Origin: an uncultured Succinatimonas sp.
Lineage (GTDB): Bacteria; Pseudomonadota; Gammaproteobacteria; Enterobacterales; Succinivibrionaceae
Direction of reading: 5' to 3'
Assembly (NCBI GenBank): GCA_937880335.1
Contig: CALFLJ010000027.1
Coordinates: 1 to 7,096 of the forward strand
Length of the DNA stretch: 7,096 bases
Below are positions 1 to 5,798 of the stretch, piece by piece. Both the position numbers and the translations under genes were made by a program. The stretch's first letter is position 1; every line of letters begins with the position of its first letter. The notes below the pieces were generated by a model. That model had not been told where the DNA came from, ran no database searches, and saw nothing but the letters and a program-made list of their open reading frames with translations.

Positions 1-1148
1 GAGAGCCTGGCATGGAGCAAAAAGCTACAATTTTAAGCGAATCAAAAGCTGCGGCATACGGTGGCGTAACTTCATATCTTGATATGCCTAATAATAATCC
101 TCCTACTTTAAATAAAGAGGCATTAGATCATAAAAAAGCCATTGCAAAGAGAGATAGTGTAGGTAATTTTGGCTTTTACTTAGGAGCTGGTGCTGATAAT
201 TTAGAGGATATAAAGAGTATTGATCCGCGTGAGTATGCAGCCTTAAAAGTATTTATGGGATCTACTACAGGCAATCTTTTATTAGAGGATCTAACTAAAC
301 TTGCAAGAGTCTTTGTAAATGCCAATACTTTAATCTGTACTCATTGTGAGGATACTGCAACTATTGTTGAGAATGAGAAAAAAGCAATGTCTACATATGG
401 AGAGGATATTCCATTCTCCATGCATGGCATGATTAGATCACGTGAAGCTTGCATTAAATCAACAGAGCTTGCATTGGAACTTGCAAAAGAAAGTGGAGCA
501 AGACTTCACCTTATGCACGTATCTACCGCAAAAGAGGTAGATATGCTAAGAGAGTTTATGTTTGGAAATGTAAATAAGCGTCAGATCTCAGGTGAGGCTG
601 TAATTCCGCATATTTATTTCTCAGAATCTTTTTATCCAAAATTAGGTGCATTCTTAAAGTGCAATCCGGCAGTTAAAACTGAGCAGGATAGATTAAGCAT
701 TATAAAGGGCATTGATGATGGGGTTATAACTACAGTAGGTACTGATCATGCTCCTCATGAATTAGCATCTAAAACAGGTAACTACAAGCATTGCGCATCA
801 GGCCTTCCTTCTGTGCAATATTCTCTTTTGGCTCTTTTAGATCTGTGGAAGCGAGGGGAGATTAGTCTTGAAACTTTAGTTAAGGTAAGCTCACAAAATG
901 TTGCAGAACGTTTTTCAATCAAGAATAGAGGCCGTATTGCTGAGGGCTATTATGCAGATTTAGCAATTGTAAATCCTCTAAAGCCACATACTGTTACCTT
1001 AGATGACATAAAGAGCAAGTCTCCTTTCTTAGGTCACACCTTTGCATGCTCGGTAGAACATACCATCATAAGTGGTAATTTGATTATTGAAAATCAAAAA
1101 CAGGTATCTGAAATTTCGGGTATGCCACTTGAATTTGACCGTGGCTAG
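1..1148 (+). CDS. pyrC: Dihydroorotase, 5'-partial (N-terminus outside window)
   Basis: Dihydroorotase catalyses the reversible cyclisation of N-carbamoyl-L-aspartate to dihydroorotate, the third step of de novo UMP synthesis, in the cytoplasm. The frame is open to the first base. The codons before the ATG at 12 read E-P-G, preceded by a codon ending in GA (Arg), which matches the R-E-P-G end of the metal-binding HxR signature; so ATG 12 is internal and the start lies upstream. Numbering from that Met: GGVTSYLDMPNNNP at 17-30, Lys79 in ALKVFMGS as the probable carboxylated metal-bridging lysine, the HCED histidine at 111, His169 in MHVST, and the catalytic GTDHAPH at 243-249 with Asp245. The C-terminal GYYADLAIV stretch is the usual return to the small beta domain. 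It resembles the allantoinase/dihydroorotase-like branch (class I) seen in Bacteroidetes, as I recall it, rather than the E. coli class II PyrC. Substrate assignment is from family resemblance; related hydantoinases and allantoinases are less likely. A terminator follows closely. Confidence 0.9.
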   Translation, partial: EPGMEQKATILSESKAAAYGGVTSYLDMPNNNPPTLNKEALDHKKAIAKRDSVGNFGFYLGAGADNLEDIKSIDPREYAALKVFMGSTTGNLLLEDLTKLARVFVNANTLICTHCEDTATIVENEKKAMSTYGEDIPFSMHGMIRSREACIKSTELALELAKESGARLHLMHVSTAKEVDMLREFMFGNVNKRQISGEAVIPHIYFSESFYPKLGAFLKCNPAVKTEQDRLSIIKGIDDGVITTVGTDHAPHELASKTGNYKHCASGLPSVQYSLLALLDLWKRGEISLETLVKVSSQNVAERFSIKNRGRIAEGYYADLAIVNPLKPHTVTLDDIKSKSPFLGHTFACSVEHTIISGNLIIENQKQVSEISGMPLEFDRG

Positions 1149-1157
1149 CTATCTTTT

Positions 1158-1207
1158 TTGCGATACACTGATATTATATGGTGTGTCGCAATTTTATTAT
1201 TTTTTTT
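1158..1207 (+). terminator. Intrinsic terminator of the dihydroorotase gene
   Basis: TTGCGATACAC (1158-1168) pairs with GTGTGTCGCAA (1181-1191) in an 11-bp stem with one G-U wobble and a 12-base loop. It is followed by a T-rich run, TTTTATTATTTTTTT (1192-1207, with A at 1196 and 1199). It begins ten bases after the dihydroorotase stop codon, the expected place for a rho-independent terminator. The left flank is also T-rich, so it should act only on + strand transcripts. Confidence 0.8.
1169..1177 (+). promoter_or_regulatory. Possible extended -10 promoter inside the terminator loop
   Basis: The loop of the terminator hairpin reads TGATATTAT, which fits an extended -10 element (TG, one base, then TATTAT at 1172-1177). 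No good -35 hexamer lies 16-18 bases upstream. Initiation would fall near 1184, giving a leader of about 40 bases for the membrane-protein gene at 1223. That gene otherwise has only 15 bases between the T-run and its start. AT-rich DNA gives such matches by chance, so this is tentative. Confidence 0.3.
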
Positions 1208-1222
1208 AGTTAATTTATTGGC

Positions 1223-2191
1223 ATGAGTAGTAATTTTTCTTTAAACAATTTAATTCATTATCTCCTATATCCTGTAAGAGCCCTTTATTCAAGAGAGTTT
1301 TACAACCGTGTTTTATTTTCTATGCGCGGTGTAGGTTTTATTTATCTTTTACTTATAAGTGCTGCAATTGCTATACCAGCAAGTGTCAAAGTTACAGATT
1401 TTTTAAATTATTTTAAGGCTTTAGAATTATCAACCCTAGTAGGTCAGGTACCCCCAAGCTATCTTGATAAAAATGGTAATTTAATTCCAAATAATCCTGA
1501 TGATGCTTTTAAAATTATTAAAAACTCCCGCGGAGCTCCTACTATTGTTGTAAATACTGACAATAAGAACTTAACTGGAGATGCGCTCAAGGCTCCGTTG
1601 GAGTTATCTCGTCAGGAAATCATTATTCATTCCTCAAGTGGAAAGCAAGGCGTTGCCTACAGTTCTTTATTTCCTCTTGATTCAAGTTTTAGCCCTTTAA
1701 GTGCAGCTGAGGCTATGGATACTGCCTTCAGTTCATCTTTATCCACAGTATGGTCAGTTGTAACACTTTATTTTCTGGGTATTTTGACTTTTAATGCACT
1801 TTTAACTGCATTTATCTCGAAGTTTATTTTCACCTTTGTAGCCTCTGTTCGTCTGAATTTTGGTACAGCTCTACGAGTTTGTGCTTTTGCAAACACTTCA
1901 GTGGCCATTTTGCTTTTAGCTCAATACTTCATAAGTGTTCCGATTTCTTATAGTGTAATAGCTATGATTCCTGTCATTTACACTTTAAATTTAGCTTTCT
2001 TCTACCGTCGTATTATAAAGAGTTTAGGTCAGGAGGCTTTTGTATCAAAAGTTAAATCATGGGCATCAAATGCAAGCAAGATTAAAACTCAACAAGATTT
2101 AGGGGCAAATACCTCTGATACTCAAAGAAAGCAAGATGATGTAAATAAAAATACAGATTCTCATAATGGACCGGGCATGTTCACCCCGTAA
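1223..2191 (+). CDS. DUF1189-like integral inner-membrane protein
   Basis: This is a 322-residue membrane protein of unknown function. The N-terminus (NLIHYLLYPVRALYSREFY, 9-27) and the following hydrophobic segment recall the start of DUF1189 proteins; I assign that family from memory of its pattern only. Predicted membrane segments are at about 37-56, 174-200, 217-240 and 241-262. Between the first and second lies a polar region of about 115 residues (57-172), probably periplasmic, containing an IIIHSSSGKQGVAYSSLFPLD stretch that may fold as a small sensor-like domain. After the last segment is a basic patch (RRIIKSLG) and a disordered tail of about 50 residues rich in Asn, Asp, Gln and Lys, probably cytoplasmic. 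No enzyme motif is visible. There is no clear Shine-Dalgarno before ATG 1223, but an in-frame TAA at 1211 leaves almost no room for another start. It is followed after nine bases by a DUF1036-like gene, so the two are probably co-transcribed. An alternative assignment is the YIP1/Yip1-like membrane superfamily. Confidence 0.6.
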   Translation: MSSNFSLNNLIHYLLYPVRALYSREFYNRVLFSMRGVGFIYLLLISAAIAIPASVKVTDFLNYFKALELSTLVGQVPPSYLDKNGNLIPNNPDDAFKIIKNSRGAPTIVVNTDNKNLTGDALKAPLELSRQEIIIHSSSGKQGVAYSSLFPLDSSFSPLSAAEAMDTAFSSSLSTVWSVVTLYFLGILTFNALLTAFISKFIFTFVASVRLNFGTALRVCAFANTSVAILLLAQYFISVPISYSVIAMIPVIYTLNLAFFYRRIIKSLGQEAFVSKVKSWASNASKIKTQQDLGANTSDTQRKQDDVNKNTDSHNGPGMFTP

Positions 2192-2200
2192 GGATTTGAT

Positions 2201-2596
2201 ATGCGTTATAAAAAGTTCTTAGCCCTAGCTGCTTTATTTAGTCTATTTTCAGCAAATGCTATGGATGTAGCAGTTGAGAATACTACACAGGAGACTGTAG
2301 TTTTAGCTTTTTCCTATCTAGATAAAGATCAAGATAAATGGATGGTGGATGGTTGGTATAACATTAAACCTAAAGAGACATCTCATATAAATCTTAATAC
2401 CAATAACGAACTCTATTACCTTTACGCTGAGTTTTCAAATGGTAAGAAGATTGAGGGAGGAAAGGATTCCTTAAGGCTTAAGGTTAGAAGTAAAAGCTTT
2501 ATATACCCTCAGGATGATAAATCATTTGTAGGATATGAGGTTAATTTCTTAAAAGCTCGCGGAGTTGGTGATAAAGCCCAAATTAAAATTAATTAA
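2201..2596 (+). CDS. Small exported DUF1036-like protein
   Basis: This 131-residue protein has a clear signal peptide: positive MRYKK, a hydrophobic core (FLALAALFSLFS) and a likely cleavage after ANA at residue 20. The mature part of about 110 residues matches the pattern of DUF1036 proteins as I recall them: an N-terminal VENTTQETVVLAFSYLD strand pair, then a W-x-x-x-GWYNIKP core at about 47-57, a YYLYAEF strand, and a C-terminal strand region. The family function is unknown; it is a small beta-rich periplasmic or secreted fold. Many members carry cysteines that are absent here, so it cannot form disulfides. ATG 2201 is supported by AAGGA at 2190-2194, which overlaps the stop codon of the upstream membrane-protein gene; the two are closely coupled. 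A palindromic terminator follows 13 bases after the stop. A role at the cell envelope together with the membrane protein is plausible inference only. Confidence 0.68.
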   Translation: MRYKKFLALAALFSLFSANAMDVAVENTTQETVVLAFSYLDKDQDKWMVDGWYNIKPKETSHINLNTNNELYYLYAEFSNGKKIEGGKDSLRLKVRSKSFIYPQDDKSFVGYEVNFLKARGVGDKAQIKIN

Positions 2597-2608
2597 CTAA
2601 TTTCAAAT

Positions 2609-2630
2609 CCCTTTCTTTATAAAGAAAGGG
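2609..2630. terminator. Palindromic bidirectional terminator between convergent genes
   Basis: CCCTTTCTTTATAAAGAAAGGG is a perfect 22-bp palindrome that can fold as a 9-bp stem with a TATA loop on either strand. It lies between the stop of the DUF1036-like gene (2596) and the stop of the convergent MYG1-family gene (2639), so it probably ends both transcripts. The trailing T-tracts are short on both sides (GTATTTCTTT on the + strand), so efficiency may be modest. Confidence 0.7.
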
Positions 2631-2638
2631 GTATTTCT

Positions 2639-3631
2639 TTAAAGACCTTGCTCTTGTTTTGCAACTTTAAGCCACAGCTGAGCTAGCTTTAAATTATCAT
2701 CAAAGTACATAGCTCCTCCTGTAAATCCTGTTTTATGAATAAAGCAGGTATTTTCAAGTCCAGTGGCTTTATCAAGTTCTTCCTGATTTAATCCTCTCCA
2801 AGCTTTTGGTGCACTTAGACGATTGGCAAATTTCTGTCCCTTTGATACCGGAAGAGATTGAACTCTCCAGCGACCGCTACGGTCTGGGTAAATTGCTAAA
2901 AGACATTCAGAGAATAAATCCGGATGAGCAAAAACAGCCTGAGACCAAGGTAATTTCTCATGAATAATTAAGATCTCTCCTCCTTTGTATGCCTCAAGAA
3001 CTTTTGCAATCCCGTTTTCGATATTTATAGCGTTAATTGCAATATTTACAAGGAAGGTATTTAAAATCTTAACTGTTTCTTTAAAATGTTTATCTTGCTC
3101 CTCGGAACTTGACTTAGGAATGTTCATCATGGCAACTAAATAAGGAATATCCGGGATATTCAAAATAAAGTCACATAAAAAATCTTTGATCTCCTCTTCT
3201 TTTGGCGTTTGGGGGGCTGTATGCTCATCAATAAAGGCATTTATCTGTCCGTTATCATTGAGATCAACAAGCTGCATAAACTCTTCATCTATTCGTAAAA
3301 AAGCCTTGTCGATAATTTCTTTTGTAACAGGTGTATCAAGATGTTTTTTGGCGACTTTTTCTAAGAAAGCTATGCCAAATTTTTTCCACATAAGTCCAGC
3401 TGTGGCATATTTAACACCGTTGTCACGCTGTAAGGTGAAATCTTTACTGTGATGATCAAAATGCCGTTCATCATTGATACCTGAAACATCAATGATAATA
3501 TCAGCTTGTTCTAGACGGTTTGGATCACGACTTCTGATATATTTGACATTTTCATAAAGGTAGCTAATTATTGCACAGGCTACAGTTTCGTCAGCATGAA
3601 AACTTCCGTCGTGAGTTGCTATCCACTGCAT
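2639..3631 (-). CDS. MYG1/UPF0160 family DHH-type metal-dependent hydrolase
   Basis: This 330-residue protein matches the MYG1 (UPF0160) family along its whole length. The N-terminal HDGSFHADE (7-15) is the family signature, followed by IIIDV with Asp48 and by FDHHSKDF (58-65) with the DHH triad at 59-61; these residues should bind the metal ions. The middle (about 85-215) is mostly helical, with DLNDNGQ (123-129). The C-terminal half has a conserved-looking WRVQSLP strand, and FIHKTGFTGGA (297-307). Human MYG1 is reported to be a 3'-5' RNA exonuclease in nucleus and mitochondria; bacterial members are poorly characterised, so nuclease or phosphoesterase activity is an inference. ATG 3631 is supported by AAGGAGA on the - strand (+ coordinates 3636-3642). 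It is transcribed alone, divergent from dusC, and converges on the exported-protein gene. No signal peptide or membrane segment is visible, so it should be cytoplasmic. Confidence 0.88.
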   Translation of the reverse strand: MQWIATHDGSFHADETVACAIISYLYENVKYIRSRDPNRLEQADIIIDVSGINDERHFDHHSKDFTLQRDNGVKYATAGLMWKKFGIAFLEKVAKKHLDTPVTKEIIDKAFLRIDEEFMQLVDLNDNGQINAFIDEHTAPQTPKEEEIKDFLCDFILNIPDIPYLVAMMNIPKSSSEEQDKHFKETVKILNTFLVNIAINAINIENGIAKVLEAYKGGEILIIHEKLPWSQAVFAHPDLFSECLLAIYPDRSGRWRVQSLPVSKGQKFANRLSAPKAWRGLNQEELDKATGLENTCFIHKTGFTGGAMYFDDNLKLAQLWLKVAKQEQGL

Positions 3632-3677
3632 GATTTCTCCTTAAGGCGTGGACATGCCTATAATTTAAGTGCATTAG

Positions 3678-3686
3678 ATTTTACCA
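3678..3686 (-). promoter_or_regulatory. Candidate extended -10 promoter of the MYG1-family gene
   Basis: On the - strand this reads TGGTAAAAT: TG, one base, then TAAAAT as the -10 hexamer. Initiation near + coordinate 3671 would give a leader of about 40 bases including the Shine-Dalgarno. No convincing -35 hexamer is seen, as is common for extended -10 promoters. A mirror copy on the other strand lies 48 bases away. Confidence 0.45.
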
Positions 3687-3736
3687 TAAGAATTTATTAA
3701 AAAATGAGTGCTACATCTGAGCTTTTAAGAGGAAAA

Positions 3737-3745
3737 TGGTAAAAT
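3737..3745 (+). promoter_or_regulatory. Candidate extended -10 promoter of the dusC operon
   Basis: TGGTAAAAT: TG (3737-3738), G, then TAAAAT (3740-3745). Initiation near 3752 would give a leader of about 29 bases before ATG 3781. The sequence about 17 bases upstream (CTGAGC, 3717-3722) is a poor -35. The ten-base word ATGGTAAAAT is repeated in inverted orientation at 3678-3687, serving the divergent gene. Confidence 0.45.
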
Positions 3746-3780
3746 TATGGCCATTGAATATTAGCGTTTTTTTTTAGAAT

Positions 3781-4746
3781 ATGCCTGTTCCAGATTTTAA
3801 AGTTTATTTAGCCCCAATGGAGGGCTTAGCTGACGCTCCTTTGCGTAAGATTTTATGTGCTCATGGAAATTATGATGAGTGTTTTTCAGAGTTTATCCGC
3901 GTAACTGATTTGGTTTTAAGCGAAAAGACTTTGTACAGAATAGTTCCTGAGCTTGAAAATGGCTGTAAAACTGCTGATGGTACATCCGTTAGAGTTCAGC
4001 TTTTAGGTGATAATCCAGATATTTTAGCTAAAAGTGCCTGCGTCATAGAAAAGGCGGGCGCTCAAGCAATTGATATGAATTTTGGCTGTCCATCGCGTTT
4101 TGTTCATCATGCAGGCTCAATGCTTTTACAAGAGCCGTCCCTTATGCATGATATCGTAAAAGCCATGCGCGATGCTTTAGATCCTAAAACCAAACTCTCA
4201 GTAAAGATTAGAGCCGGTTTTGCCGATAAGAAAGAGGCCCCTAATTTAATAAAAGCCATTGCAATTGACGGGGTCGATGAAATTATCATGCATTGTCGTA
4301 CTCGTCGTGATTTATACAGAAAAGAAGCCTTAGACTGGTCGGTCATGAAGGACTTACATTCCTTATGCCCTAATATAACCTTAGTGGCAAATGGTGATAT
4401 TGTAAGTCACAAAACAGCTTTAACATGCCATGAACTTACAGGTTGTAGCACTTTAATGTGTGGTCGTGGAGCTTTTTTACATCCAAACTTAGGTGATGTT
4501 ATTAAAAACAATGCAGTACCTTATGATGATGTTAAGGTTTTAGAGGTAATGCTTGAGGTTATGAACGAGTTTGTTCGTTTAGAAAGACCTGATAAGACAG
4601 TTATGGATCGTGCAAAACAATTTTTAGGTTATGCACGTCAAGCTCACCCTAATTTAGCTGAGTTCTTTAAAGGCTTCTGTCGTATAAAAGAATCATCAGA
4701 AGGATTTTACACTGTTGAAAGTGAAATTAAGAGAATAGGAGGTTAA
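3781..4746 (+). CDS. dusC: tRNA-dihydrouridine(16) synthase DusC
   Basis: This FMN-dependent enzyme reduces a uridine in the tRNA D-loop to dihydrouridine with NADPH; the DusC subgroup acts at position 16. The 321-residue product is close to the 315 of E. coli DusC and collinear with it. Visible motifs are APMEG (11-15), the FMN-binding entry of the TIM barrel; EFIRV (37-41); RVQLLG (71-76); NFGCPS (100-105) with Cys103 as the catalytic acid; VKIRAG (142-146) with Lys143; HCRTR (171-175); ANGDI (203-207); and CGRGA (227-231), which binds FMN phosphate. The C-terminal helical tRNA-binding domain spans about 245-321, with the RAKQFLGYAR stretch expected there. The start is ten codons before APMEG and has no clear Shine-Dalgarno, only a T9 run and AGAAT before ATG; no better in-frame start is seen. 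It leads an operon: the next gene starts three bases after the stop, and this gene's last codons carry its ribosome-binding site. Confidence 0.92.
   Translation: MPVPDFKVYLAPMEGLADAPLRKILCAHGNYDECFSEFIRVTDLVLSEKTLYRIVPELENGCKTADGTSVRVQLLGDNPDILAKSACVIEKAGAQAIDMNFGCPSRFVHHAGSMLLQEPSLMHDIVKAMRDALDPKTKLSVKIRAGFADKKEAPNLIKAIAIDGVDEIIMHCRTRRDLYRKEALDWSVMKDLHSLCPNITLVANGDIVSHKTALTCHELTGCSTLMCGRGAFLHPNLGDVIKNNAVPYDDVKVLEVMLEVMNEFVRLERPDKTVMDRAKQFLGYARQAHPNLAEFFKGFCRIKESSEGFYTVESEIKRIGG
4737..4742 (+). promoter_or_regulatory. Shine-Dalgarno fixing a GTG start
   Basis: AGGAGG lies inside the last codons of dusC, seven bases before GTG 4750. A nearby ATG at 4746 is in another frame and stops after three codons, so GTG 4750 is the start of the exported-protein gene. 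Ribosomes ending on dusC could reinitiate here. Confidence 0.8.
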
Positions 4747-4749
4747 TGC

Positions 4750-5283
4750 GTGTTTAAAAGGTTATTGCTTTTAATTTTACCTTTGTCTATTTGTTTTAAT
4801 ATACAGGCAGAAGAGAATTTAACCACAAAATTTGCAACCTTACCTCCAGTTCCTAATGGCTGGAGTGTCGATGTTGTAAATCAGAGTGTTGTTTATACAT
4901 CTCCGTTAAACCCTAAAACTCACGCATCTGATACTAAACTTACTTTTACATATACAAAAGCTACAAATGGAAATAATGCTTTACAGTGGGCGCGCAAATA
5001 TATAATCGAAAACCACTGTAAAAATCCAGTGCGATTAGGCTATGGCTTTTATTCTGTGTCATGTCCTCAAGCTCAATCTGATGTTATTTTTGTAGGTGAA
5101 CCTGATAATATCTATACCATTGCGATTGAAGGCGAGTACACAAGACAATCTGTAGATGTGGTAAATAATTACTTAACATCAATTATCAATGGTAAAAGAA
5201 CATTTAAAGATCGCAATATAGGTGAAAATGTCGAAGATCCAGCCGGGTATGACATAAATTACAATGAGCATCTGGAGGAATAA
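4750..5283 (+). CDS. Small exported protein of unknown family
   Basis: I do not recognise a family for this 177-residue protein. It begins at GTG with a typical signal peptide: MFKR, a hydrophobic core (LLLLILPLSICF), and a likely cleavage after IQA at residue 20. A Cys at 15 lies within the core and is not in a lipobox with the usual spacing, so it is not an obvious lipoprotein. The mature part opens with a P-P-V-P-NGW element (about 32-38), then beta-rich segments (VVYTSP, LTFTYTK), an amphipathic segment ALQWARKYIIENH, and two cysteines at 90 and 105 that may form a disulfide in the periplasm. The NGW...SP...A arrangement is vaguely like DcrB/PsbP-type folds, but this is not firm. The last 20 residues are acidic and probably flexible. 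It sits between dusC and the GNAT gene, sharing one base with the latter (TAATG), so expression is coupled. Confidence 0.75.
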   Translation: MFKRLLLLILPLSICFNIQAEENLTTKFATLPPVPNGWSVDVVNQSVVYTSPLNPKTHASDTKLTFTYTKATNGNNALQWARKYIIENHCKNPVRLGYGFYSVSCPQAQSDVIFVGEPDNIYTIAIEGEYTRQSVDVVNNYLTSIINGKRTFKDRNIGENVEDPAGYDINYNEHLEE

Positions 5284-5798
5284 TGCATATTGAGGCTGAG
5301 GATTTTACCTGTTTAGATTTATCTTTACTGTCTTTAATTTATAAATGGCGCTCGCTTTATGAGATTCGTAAATGGATGAGTGACAGTAAGCCATTTAGTT
5401 TTGATGATCATTTAAACTTTTGTAAAAGACTTAAAGACTCTGCCTCAAAAAGATTTTTTCTTATTAAATTAGATGAAAAACCTTGCGGTGTACAAACTGT
5501 AAATATTGATGGAACTAAAGCTGAATTAGGCTGCTATTTTATAAATCGTGATGATGGTATTGCCTATAAATCGACGTTGTTTTTAATCGATTATTTTAAA
5601 GAGTTAGGAATAAATAATTTTCACTGCAAGATCTTAAAGAATAATATAGTGTCACAAAAGTTTTATGAAAAAGTAGGTATGAGATTATCATCAGAAGATG
5701 AGACTTACTATTTCTATAATTTAAAAGCTTTTCCTTTTGAGGATTTTTACAAACTCAAAGAAAAAGCTTTATTCTCTGTAATAACAAATAAAAACTAG
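5283..5798 (+). CDS. GNAT acetyltransferase, PseH-like
   Basis: This 171-residue cytoplasmic protein looks like the PseH branch of GNAT N-acetyltransferases, which acetylate the 4-amino group of a UDP-amino sugar in pseudaminic acid synthesis using acetyl-CoA. The N-terminal part, with L-I-Y-KWRS (18-24), IRKWM (28-32), an HLNF helix start (43-46), and RFFLIKLDEKPCGV (57-70), follows the PseH layout. The AELGCYF strand (80-86) is the GNAT beta-4. The acetyl-CoA pyrophosphate loop should follow it, but NRDDGIAYKS is a poor match to Q/R-x-x-G-x-G/A, so activity or cofactor binding is uncertain. The N-x-x-S-x-x-FYEKVGM end (121-133) is typical of the family. ATG 5283 has GGAGG at 5274-5278 and overlaps the previous stop by one base. 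No other pse or flagellin-glycosylation gene is in the window, so the sugar role is inference; a RimJ/RimL-type N-acetyltransferase is the alternative. Its stop overlaps that of the convergent hsdS. Confidence 0.8.
   Translation: MHIEAEDFTCLDLSLLSLIYKWRSLYEIRKWMSDSKPFSFDDHLNFCKRLKDSASKRFFLIKLDEKPCGVQTVNIDGTKAELGCYFINRDDGIAYKSTLFLIDYFKELGINNFHCKILKNNIVSQKFYEKVGMRLSSEDETYYFYNLKAFPFEDFYKLKEKALFSVITNKN

Noticed and set aside
12..14. ATG as the start of the dihydroorotase gene
   Set aside because: The preceding codons encode the conserved R-E-P-G of the metal site, so the real start is upstream of the window.
3186..3452. 88-codon + strand reading frame inside the MYG1-family gene
   Set aside because: It is antisense to a conserved gene with intact motifs, has no ribosome site, and its product looks like a low-complexity Ser/Phe-rich shadow.
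3747..3764. Five-codon upstream frame (ATG to TAG) before dusC
   Set aside because: The likely transcription start near 3752 would leave its ATG out of the message, and it has no ribosome site.
4107..4346. 79-codon - strand reading frame inside dusC
   Set aside because: It lies wholly opposite the catalytic core of dusC and has no recognisable domain or start signal.
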